Positions 43,610 to 49,663 of a DNA stretch of 49,663 nt are shown piece by piece. How positions within the stretch are numbered: the stretch's first letter is position 1; every line of letters starts with the position of its first letter. The notes beneath the pieces were generated by a model. The model worked only from the letters and a program-made list of their open reading frames with translations. It ran no database searches and was not told the DNA's origin. Source of the DNA: Sphingomonadales bacterium (GTDB taxonomy: Bacteria; Pseudomonadota; Alphaproteobacteria; Sphingomonadales; Sphingomonadaceae); contig SBGG01000103.1 in NCBI GenBank assembly GCA_006226685.1, forward strand, positions 1 through 49,663, read 5' to 3'. The position numbers were made by a program, and so were the translations under genes.

Positions 43610-43906
43610 ATGCGTGCGGAACCATTGAAAGATGACGCCCTGCCTTCGTCTCTTGACGAAACGCTGCGCGCGACATTGCAGGATGTTCTCGGCCTGTCGG
43701 CGGAGAGCGTGGCGACATTCGGGCCGGAGACGGAGCTGTTCGGCGCCCTGCCCGAGCTCGATTCGATGGCGGTCGCAACCCTGCTCACCGAAATTGAAGA
43801 CCGCTTCTCGATCCTGATCGACGATGACGATATCGACGGAGAGACGTTCGAAACCTTCGGAACGCTCACCGCCTTCATCAAGAGCAAGCTTCCCGGGCAA
43901 GCCTGA
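43610..43906 (+). CDS. Acyl carrier protein, XrtA associated
   Basis: This is a 98-aa carrier protein. The phosphopantetheine attachment Ser52 lies in LPELDSMAVATLLTEIEDRF, and LFGALPELDSM is the usual turn before it. The protein is strongly acidic in the recognition helix region (ILIDDDDIDGETFETFG). It begins 16 bases after the FemAB-like gene. The ATG at 43610 has only a weak RBS; translation coupling is likely. It should carry the substrate made by the acyl-CoA ligase and decarboxylase of the same island rather than serve fatty acid synthesis. Confidence 0.9.
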   Translation: MRAEPLKDDALPSSLDETLRATLQDVLGLSAESVATFGPETELFGALPELDSMAVATLLTEIEDRFSILIDDDDIDGETFETFGTLTAFIKSKLPGQA

Positions 43907-43933
43907 CGCCGCGCACGATTGCGCGCTGCGTCA
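43904..43933. terminator. Candidate bidirectional terminator between ACP and trxB genes
   Basis: The dyad TGACGC...GCGTCA, with an inner GCGC/GCGC pair, lies at the ends of the convergent ACP and trxB genes and overlaps the ACP stop. No long U-tract follows, so efficiency is uncertain. Confidence 0.4.
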
Positions 43934-43941
43934 GCCTTCCT

Positions 43942-44907
43942 TCATTCCGCCGCCTTGGCTGCCTCGAAATCGACTTCGGCGAGAAAACGCTCGACATCGA
44001 GCGCCGCCATGCAGCCCATGCCCGCCGCCGTCACTGCCTGCCGGTACAGTTTATCGGTCACGTCACCGGCCGCGAACACGCCGGGAACGGCCGTCTTCGA
44101 CGTGCCTTTTTCCACGACGACATAGCCCTCATCCAGTTCCAGCTTGCCCGCAAACAACTCCGTTGACGGTTTATGACCAATGGCCACAAAGGCCCCGTCC
44201 GTCGCGATATGCGATTCCTCGCCGGTCACCGTATCGACCAGATCAAGCCCGACCAGCCCCTCCGGATCGCCCCCACCGACAAAACGCTTCACCGCCTTGT
44301 TCCAGAGCAGCTTGATATGGGGGTGCGCCATCAGGCGTTCCTGCAGGATCTTCTCGGCCCGCAGCGAATCCCGGCGATGGATGAGGGTCACATCCTGCGA
44401 ATGATTGGTGAGGTACAACGCCTCCTCGACCGCGGTATTGCCGCCGCCAATCACCACCACCTTCTTACCGCGATAGAAGAAACCGTCACAGGTCGCACAG
44501 GCCGATACGCCCTTGCCGGACAATTGCTGTTCGCCCTCGACGCCCAGCCACTTTGCCTGCGCCCCGGTGCAGATGACGAGCGTGTCGGCCGTATAGACGG
44601 CGCCACCATCGCCGGTCAGGCGAAACGGGCGCTGTGAAAGGTCCACATCGACAATCTGATCCCACACCATTTCGGCGCCGACATGTTCGGCCTGCGCCTG
44701 CATTTCCTGCATCAGCCAGGGCCCCTGAATCACATCGCGGAAACCGGGGTAATTTTCGACATCAGTGGTGATGGTAAGCTGGCCGCCCGGCTGTATGCCC
44801 TGCACGACCATCGGCTTCAATCCGGCCCGCGCACCATAGATTGCGGCGGAAAGCCCGGCCGGCCCGGACCCCAATATCAACATGCGCGTATGGATTATAG
44901 CGGTCAT
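43942..44907 (-). CDS. trxB: Thioredoxin-disulfide reductase
   Basis: This is a 321-aa flavoprotein that reduces thioredoxin with NADPH. The FAD-binding motif is LILGSGPAGLSAAIYGARAG, the redox-active pair is CATC (137-140), the NADPH-binding motif is VVVIGGGNTAVEEALYL with the following HRRDSLRA, and the second FAD motif is PGVFAAGDVTDKLYRQAVTAAGMG. All are intact. The upstream 130 bases up to the 27-bp element hold its promoter; I see no special site. Confidence 0.97.
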   Translation of the reverse strand: MTAIIHTRMLILGSGPAGLSAAIYGARAGLKPMVVQGIQPGGQLTITTDVENYPGFRDVIQGPWLMQEMQAQAEHVGAEMVWDQIVDVDLSQRPFRLTGDGGAVYTADTLVICTGAQAKWLGVEGEQQLSGKGVSACATCDGFFYRGKKVVVIGGGNTAVEEALYLTNHSQDVTLIHRRDSLRAEKILQERLMAHPHIKLLWNKAVKRFVGGGDPEGLVGLDLVDTVTGEESHIATDGAFVAIGHKPSTELFAGKLELDEGYVVVEKGTSKTAVPGVFAAGDVTDKLYRQAVTAAGMGCMAALDVERFLAEVDFEAAKAAE

Positions 44908-45037
44908 CGGCCGTTCCTCGTCTCGAAAAGCTGTTCAGCAGATGCACATAGGTCGGCAGACGGACGAAGCAAGAGCAGAAACCCCTGTCAGCCCTATTCG
45001 GCCTGGCGCTGGTTGGCATCGGTTCGACGCTTTATGC

Positions 45038-45064
45038 ATTGTCTACTAAAATGATTGATATAAA
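45038..45064 (+). promoter_or_regulatory. 27-bp promoter/operator element, copy 1
   Basis: This AT-rich element starts ATTGTCTACTAAA and ends GATATAAA. It matches the element at 45881-45907 at 24 of 27 positions. It lies 63 bases before the start codon of the RBBP9-like hydrolase gene. The conserved ends could be -35-like and -10-like parts (TTGTCT and TATAAA), but the 14-bp gap is short for sigma-70, so a regulator-binding site is at least as likely. Confidence 0.65.
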
Positions 45065-45127
45065 CTGATGCAGTCGGGACGTATTCCAAGTCGACCGGCG
45101 GGTTTCATGACTAATGGAGACAAAGCC

Positions 45128-45793
45128 ATGCCTGCATCGACAAACCCCGAATCAGCCGCCCTTTCGGAAAATTCCGCGTCGACCCTGATCGTGCCGGGGC
45201 TGGGCAATAGCGGCCCCGACCACTGGCAGACCTTATGGGAACAGGAACTGCCTGATTGCCGAAGGGTAGAACTGGGTTTGTGGGATCACCCGCATCGCAA
45301 TCTCTGGATCACTAAGCTCGGCATCGCGATCCGCCAAGCTCAACGGCCAGTGTTCATCGTCGCGCACAGCCTGGGCTGCCACGCGCTGGCATGGTGGGCA
45401 CAGCAGGAGAAAACCTCCTATGCCGACAAAATTGCCGGGGCGCTTCTGGTCGCACCGCCCGAACTCGACAGCGGCATGGTTGACCCGCGGCTGATAGCCT
45501 TTGCGCCGACTCCGCTCAGGATATTGCCTTTTCCCTCCATCGTCGTCGCCAGCGGCAATGATCCCTATATCGACATCGACCGTGCCCGACGCCTCGCCTT
45601 CTTTTGGGGCAGCGATTTTGCCGATGCAGGGCATGTCGGCCATATCAACGCGGAATCGGACCTCGGCCACTGGGACTTCGGCCTGTTTCTGCTGAACCGG
45701 CTCATCGGCCGAGCCGGACAGGCCCGCCTTGCCATCGACCCCGGTGCACTGCGCGTGCCCTCCGGAAATGTTGCTGCCCCACCTATGGTTTAA
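45128..45793 (+). CDS. RBBP9/YdeN-family alpha/beta hydrolase
   Basis: This 221-aa serine hydrolase belongs to the small RBBP9/YdeN group. It shows LIVPGLGNSGPDHWQTLWE, the nucleophile elbow VAHSLGC (Ser81), the acid region VASGNDPYIDIDRA and a His in GHINAESDLGHW. The ATG at 45128 has GGAGA eight bases upstream; ATGs at 45068 and 45107 are weaker. It is followed by a YezD gene and a TonB receptor gene in the same direction, and shares its upstream 27-bp element with YezD. The natural substrate is unknown. Confidence 0.9.
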   Translation: MPASTNPESAALSENSASTLIVPGLGNSGPDHWQTLWEQELPDCRRVELGLWDHPHRNLWITKLGIAIRQAQRPVFIVAHSLGCHALAWWAQQEKTSYADKIAGALLVAPPELDSGMVDPRLIAFAPTPLRILPFPSIVVASGNDPYIDIDRARRLAFFWGSDFADAGHVGHINAESDLGHWDFGLFLLNRLIGRAGQARLAIDPGALRVPSGNVAAPPMV

Positions 45794-45880
45794 GCTGCAC
45801 GACTCTATTGGACCTGATCGGAAACCCGGTCATCGGCCATGGGGCAAAAGCAAAACTAGCGCCGCCCCACATAGAAATTT

Positions 45881-45907
45881 ATTGTCTACTAAATTTATAG
45901 ATATAAA
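45881..45907 (+). promoter_or_regulatory. 27-bp promoter/operator element, copy 2
   Basis: The second copy of the element at 45038-45064, with 24 of 27 bases identical, lies 25 bases before the YezD start codon. In this copy the centre reads TCTACTAAATTTATAGA, an imperfect dyad (TCTA...AA.TT...TAGA) of the kind bound by dimeric repressors such as the Rrf2 family. The spacing to the gene differs from copy 1. Confidence 0.65.
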
Positions 45908-45932
45908 GTCGATCCAGAAAGGAGACAGCGAC

Positions 45933-46106
45933 ATGACTACAGAGCCGCCGCCGCCCCTGCCGGATGCCGACCCGCAACTGGTCCGCAGCCTGGAAAACGT
46001 CAAAGAGGCACTTTCAGGCCTTCGTTTCGGAACTGTCGCAATCACGGTTCATGAGGGTCGGGTGGTCCAGATCGACGTCACGGAGAAACGTCGGCTCGAC
46101 CGTTGA
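45933..46106 (+). CDS. YezD family (DUF2292) small protein
   Basis: This is a 57-aa protein. After a Pro-rich start comes the family core VRSLENVKEALSGLRFGTVAITVHEGRVVQIDVTEKRR, which fits DUF2292/YezD closely. AGAAAGGAG precedes the ATG. YezD genes often accompany sulfur-acquisition genes in other bacteria, which makes sulfur limitation a plausible signal for this locus. The biochemical role of the family is unknown. It lies 106 bases before a TonB receptor gene, with which it may be co-transcribed. Confidence 0.88.
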   Translation: MTTEPPPPLPDADPQLVRSLENVKEALSGLRFGTVAITVHEGRVVQIDVTEKRRLDR

Positions 46107-46212
46107 AGCGGATCGATAGACGCATTTCCTATCCCGCAGGGAGAAGACCAAATCATCGCAACGGGCCGACCGGACCACCGGAGGCGCTGTGATCCATTAG
46201 AAAGGGAATTTC

Positions 46213-48672
46213 ATGATCACGCGTTTCCATCGGCTCGCCACCGTGGCGGGCACTGTTCTGGCCGTGCCGCTCGCTCAGGCCGCCGAACCGCCACCGGGAC
46301 CGGCCATCACCCCGGCCGCCGATACGGATTCCGCTGCTCCGCTGCCAGACGGCGGGGCTGGCGCCATTTTCGTTACCGCTCGCCGCCGGTCCGAATCGGC
46401 GCAGGATGTGCCGCTTTCCATCTCGGTCGTCGATGCCGCAACCATCGGCAACACCGGCAGCTTCAACGTCAGCCGACTTCAGCAGTTACAACCCACACTG
46501 CAATTCTATTCCTCCAACCCGCGTAATTCCGCGATCAACATTCGCGGTATCGGTGCGCCCTTCGGCCTGACTAATGACGGGATCGAACAGGGCGTCGGCA
46601 TCTATGTCGATCAGGTCTATTATAACCGCGTCGCCGCCGCGACACTCGATTTCGTCGATATAGACCAGATCGAGGTGCTGCGCGGGCCGCAGGGCACGCT
46701 TTACGGCAAGAACACCACAGCAGGCGCGATCAACATCACGACCCGCCCGCCCAGCTTCGATTTTGAAGGGCGCGCGGAAATTTCACTCGGCAATCTCGGT
46801 TTCAAACAGGCCAAGGCGTCCGTTTCCGGGCCGCTGTCCGATGAGGTCGCGGTGCGTATCGGCCTGTCGACGACCGACCGGCGCGGCACGATCCATAATG
46901 TCGCCACCAATCAATGGGTGAACGGCCTCGACACTATCGGCCTGCGCGGCGCGCTGCTGTGGAAGGCAACGGATCGGCTCTCTTTCACCCTGTCGGGCGA
47001 TTATAATCTTCAGGACGCCCCCTGCTGCGCCCAGATCTACGCGCGGGTCGGCACGACGCAGCGCCCGCTTGCCCGCCAATATGCGGCGCTGGCCGCCGCG
47101 TTCGGCTATGCGCCGCCAAGCACCAATGCGTTCGACCGCGTGACCGATCTCGATGCCGACCTGCGTGCACGCAACGAACTGGGTGGCGTGTCGCTGCGAG
47201 CCGAATGGGATGTCGGCGCGGGCAGCTTCACCTCGGTCAGCGCCTATCGCTACTGGGACTGGCAGCCATCCAATGATCGCGATTTCACCGGCCTTCCCGT
47301 TACCGTGAAATCGCAAAACCCGACACAGCAGAAACAATGGACGCAGGAATTCCGGTACGCGCAGGAAGGAAAGCATTTCGATTTCGTCATCGGCGCCTTC
47401 GGCTTCTATCAGGAAATCCGCACCAGCGGGTCTCAGGTACAGGGTTCGGCGGCCAGCCGATGGCTTATCAACCCCAATAATCCGCTGTCCGCGGATCCGA
47501 CCGTGCTGGACGGACTGACCGCGATCAACGACATCCGCCTCGACAACACTAGCCTTGCGCTATTCGGGCAACTGGGCTGGAAGGTAACGGATCGCCTCCA
47601 AATTCAACCGGGCATCCGCCTCAACTACGACAAGAAGAAGGGGCTTTACAGCTCCGTGGTCACCAATGGTGACGGGCAGTCCGTAACCTATGCGGGAAGC
47701 CAGACGGACAGCCGGATCGCCGCCCAATATGCGGTGCTCGCCCCGCAATATTTCGAGCCGCGCTTCAGCGACTGGAACCTCTCCTACGACCTGACGCTAT
47801 CCTATGATCTCGCGCCGGACATCATGGCCTATGCGACCTACGCCCGCTCCTTCAAATCGGGCGGCGTCAACCTGAACGGTGTGCCTTCCGATACGAGCGG
47901 CAACCCGATCCTCGCCGCCGGCACGGTGAAGCCGGAAAAGGTCGATCATTTCGAAATCGGCCTCAAAAGCCAGTTCTGGGATCGCCGCGCCACCCTCAAC
48001 CTTTCCGGCTTCTGGACCGAAATCAGGGATTTTCAGGCCAATGTCACCAATGGGCAGTTGGGCGTGCTGCGCGGCTATCTCGCCAATGCCGACAAGGTGC
48101 GGGTGCGCGGGATCGAGGCGGATTTCAACGTCCGCCCGTCGGATCGCTTCACCGCCTATGCCAATGGCGCATTCACCGATCACGAATATGTGAAATTCAC
48201 CGATGCGCCCTGCCCACCCGAACTGGCCGGCGGCACCACGGCAGGCGCGGGCCAAAGCCCCAGCGCGCCCGGAACGCCCGGCGGTATCAGCCCAGCCAAT
48301 TGCGATATTTCCGGCCAATGGCTGCCCGGCATCTCCCGCTGGGCCTTCTCCTTCGGCGCGGAATATAATCATCCGGTCAACCTGCTGGGCCGGGAGGGTG
48401 AGATGTATCTGGGCTATGACGGCAGCTATCGATCCAGATTCTCCTCCAACGCCTCCCGCTCGGCCTATACGGACATAGAAGGCTATGCATTGTCCAATGT
48501 CCGGTTCGGCTTCCGCACCGGCGAAGGGTTCAACCTCTATGGCTGGGTTCGCAATCTCTTCGATAAATATTATTTTGAGCAACTCGCTGTAACATCAGGC
48601 AATACAGGGCTTATTTCCGGACAACCCGGCGATCCCCGCACCTATGGCCTGACCATCGCGACACGCTTCTGA
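46213..48672 (+). CDS. TonB-dependent outer-membrane receptor, possibly sulfur-linked
   Basis: This is an 819-aa receptor. The signal peptide ends PLAQA|AE; an Ala/Pro linker and the TonB-box-like AIFVTARRR lead to the plug (VPLSISVVDAATI, INIRGIGAPFG, VEVLRGPQ-type DQIEVLRGPQGTLYGKNTTAGAINI). The barrel follows and ends LTIATRF. It resembles the large sphingomonad receptor group often loosely named after siderophores. Its position behind a YezD gene with a regulatory element suggests uptake of an organosulfur compound or another nutrient of that regulon, but this is inference. AAAGGGAA precedes the ATG, and a strong terminator follows. Confidence 0.92.
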   Translation: MITRFHRLATVAGTVLAVPLAQAAEPPPGPAITPAADTDSAAPLPDGGAGAIFVTARRRSESAQDVPLSISVVDAATIGNTGSFNVSRLQQLQPTLQFYSSNPRNSAINIRGIGAPFGLTNDGIEQGVGIYVDQVYYNRVAAATLDFVDIDQIEVLRGPQGTLYGKNTTAGAINITTRPPSFDFEGRAEISLGNLGFKQAKASVSGPLSDEVAVRIGLSTTDRRGTIHNVATNQWVNGLDTIGLRGALLWKATDRLSFTLSGDYNLQDAPCCAQIYARVGTTQRPLARQYAALAAAFGYAPPSTNAFDRVTDLDADLRARNELGGVSLRAEWDVGAGSFTSVSAYRYWDWQPSNDRDFTGLPVTVKSQNPTQQKQWTQEFRYAQEGKHFDFVIGAFGFYQEIRTSGSQVQGSAASRWLINPNNPLSADPTVLDGLTAINDIRLDNTSLALFGQLGWKVTDRLQIQPGIRLNYDKKKGLYSSVVTNGDGQSVTYAGSQTDSRIAAQYAVLAPQYFEPRFSDWNLSYDLTLSYDLAPDIMAYATYARSFKSGGVNLNGVPSDTSGNPILAAGTVKPEKVDHFEIGLKSQFWDRRATLNLSGFWTEIRDFQANVTNGQLGVLRGYLANADKVRVRGIEADFNVRPSDRFTAYANGAFTDHEYVKFTDAPCPPELAGGTTAGAGQSPSAPGTPGGISPANCDISGQWLPGISRWAFSFGAEYNHPVNLLGREGEMYLGYDGSYRSRFSSNASRSAYTDIEGYALSNVRFGFRTGEGFNLYGWVRNLFDKYYFEQLAVTSGNTGLISGQPGDPRTYGLTIATRF

Positions 48673-48687
48673 CCAGTGGCTCCCTGT

Positions 48688-48719
48688 GGACCGGCGGCCG
48701 TGTCGCCGGTCCGCCTTTT
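48688..48719 (+). terminator. Rho-independent terminator after the TonB receptor gene
   Basis: A perfect 9-bp stem GGACCGGCG/CGCCGGTCC with a 7-nt loop is followed by GCCTTTTC. It lies 15 bases after the receptor stop and touches the end of the convergent glmS gene. Confidence 0.85.
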
Positions 48720-49663
48720 CATTCCACCGTCACCGATTTGGCAAGGTTGCGCGGCTGATCCACATCGGTGCCCTTGGCCACCGCGACATGATAAGCGAGC
48801 AACTGCACCGGCACCGCGTAAACCAGCGGCGCGATCAGCGGATGGACTTTCGGCATCTCGATCGTCGCCATACAGCCCTCACCGGCCTGAGCGATCCCTT
48901 CGGCATCGGAAATCAGCACCACCTTGCCGCCGCGCGCCTGCACCTCCTGCATGTTGGAGACCGTCTTTTCGAACAACGGCCCGGAAGGGGCGATGACGAT
49001 CACCGGCACCTTATCGTCGATCAGTGCAATCGGGCCGTGCTTCATCTCACCCGCCGCATAACCTTCGGCATGGATATAACTGATTTCCTTGAGTTTTAAG
49101 GCTCCCTCCAGCGCCATCGGATAATCCGGCCCACGCCCGAGGTAGAGCACATCGCGCGCAGGGGCGACCAGATGCGCCATCGCCTCGATCTCGCCGTCAT
49201 GTGACAGGGCCTGATTGATCGCAGCGGGCGCCTCGGAAAGCTGGCTGACGATGTCCGCCTCTTCCTCTGCGCTCAACCTGCCCTTGGCCCGCGCCAGATT
49301 GGCCGCCAGTGCCGCCAGTACCGCCAACTGGCAGGTAAAGGCCTTGGTCGAGGCAACGCCGATTTCCGGGCCGGCATGGGTGGGCAGCAACAGATCGGCC
49401 TCCCGCGCCATCGAACTGGTCGGCACATTGACCACGACGGCGATGATCTGGCCCTCGGCCCGCGCATGGCGCAATGCCGCCAGCGTATCGGCGGTCTCGC
49501 CGGACTGACTGATGAACAGGGCAAGGCCGCCCGGTTCCAGCACCGGATCGCGATAGCGGAACTCGCTCGCCACATCGATGTCCACCGCCACGCGAGCGAA
49601 TTTCTCGAACCAATATTTGGCGACCAGCCCGGCATAATAGCTGGTGCCGCAGGCAACGATGGT
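48719..49663 (-). CDS. glmS: Glutamine-fructose-6-phosphate aminotransferase GlmS, C-terminal part
   Basis: The visible 314 residues cover most of the isomerase half of GlmS, which makes glucosamine-6-phosphate for peptidoglycan and LPS; the N-terminal glutaminase half lies beyond the right edge. The first SIS domain shows ACGTSYYAGLVAKYW and ISQSGETADTLAAL. The second shows LYLGRGPDYPMALEGALKLKEISYIHAEGYAAGEMKHGPIALID. The C-terminus is the conserved DVDQPRNLAKSVTVE. No defect is seen. Confidence 0.96.
   Translation of the reverse strand, partial: TIVACGTSYYAGLVAKYWFEKFARVAVDIDVASEFRYRDPVLEPGGLALFISQSGETADTLAALRHARAEGQIIAVVVNVPTSSMAREADLLLPTHAGPEIGVASTKAFTCQLAVLAALAANLARAKGRLSAEEEADIVSQLSEAPAAINQALSHDGEIEAMAHLVAPARDVLYLGRGPDYPMALEGALKLKEISYIHAEGYAAGEMKHGPIALIDDKVPVIVIAPSGPLFEKTVSNMQEVQARGGKVVLISDAEGIAQAGEGCMATIEMPKVHPLIAPLVYAVPVQLLAYHVAVAKGTDVDQPRNLAKSVTVE

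Overview
The window looks like chromosomal DNA of a sphingomonad (Alphaproteobacteria, order Sphingomonadales). The tmRNA is the circularly permuted two-piece alphaproteobacterial type, and its encoded tag reads ANDNEALALAA. An NDUFS4-type complex I subunit is present, TonB-dependent receptors are frequent, and many genes match families common in sphingomonads (DUF6456, XrtA-associated genes, GTA-type holin). The DNA is GC-rich and mostly single-copy housekeeping sequence.

Left part (1-9.2 kb), almost all on the minus strand. A B12 riboswitch heads a translationally coupled btuB-btuF-btuC import operon; btuC runs off the left edge. Next comes a TonB receptor / parallel beta-helix lipoprotein / TPR protein set. 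An intergenic patch rich in inverted repeats separates the TPR gene from the other two. The permuted ssrA gene follows.

Middle part (9.2-34.8 kb), mainly housekeeping: mscL with a small lipoprotein, a LemA-TPM-TPM-NUDIX operon, an NDUFS4 subunit, hrpB, a TauE exporter, a polyprenyl diphosphate synthase, chorismate mutase, a PepSY-response regulator-histidine kinase operon, an ABC-F ATPase, a glycosyltransferase, yajC-secD-secF, tRNA-Pro(GGG), rmuC, def, recR, fmt-truA and gdx. Inside this stretch are two small loci that I think belong to gene transfer agent biology. One is a divergent pair, a DUF6456 protein and an XRE/S24-like regulator. The other is an endolysin (GH108) with a GTA-type 3TM holin. 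The two loci share a 12-bp upstream motif, CCATATAGGTTA. A MITE-like palindromic element sits between the endolysin and the holin.

Right part (34.8-49.7 kb). First is an island of exosortase-A (XrtA/PEP-CTERM) accessory genes: an asparagine-synthase-like amidotransferase, a secretion-type ATPase, a PLP decarboxylase, an acyl-CoA ligase, a FemAB-like acyltransferase and an acyl carrier protein. No exosortase is present. The amidotransferase lacks the catalytic Cys2, and the adjacent acyltransferase-3 gene is split by an in-frame TGA. After trxB come an RBBP9-like hydrolase and a YezD gene, each preceded by a nearly identical 27-bp element, and then a large TonB receptor. The 3' part of glmS closes the window.

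The calls rest on reading motifs and translations by eye. No database search was run.
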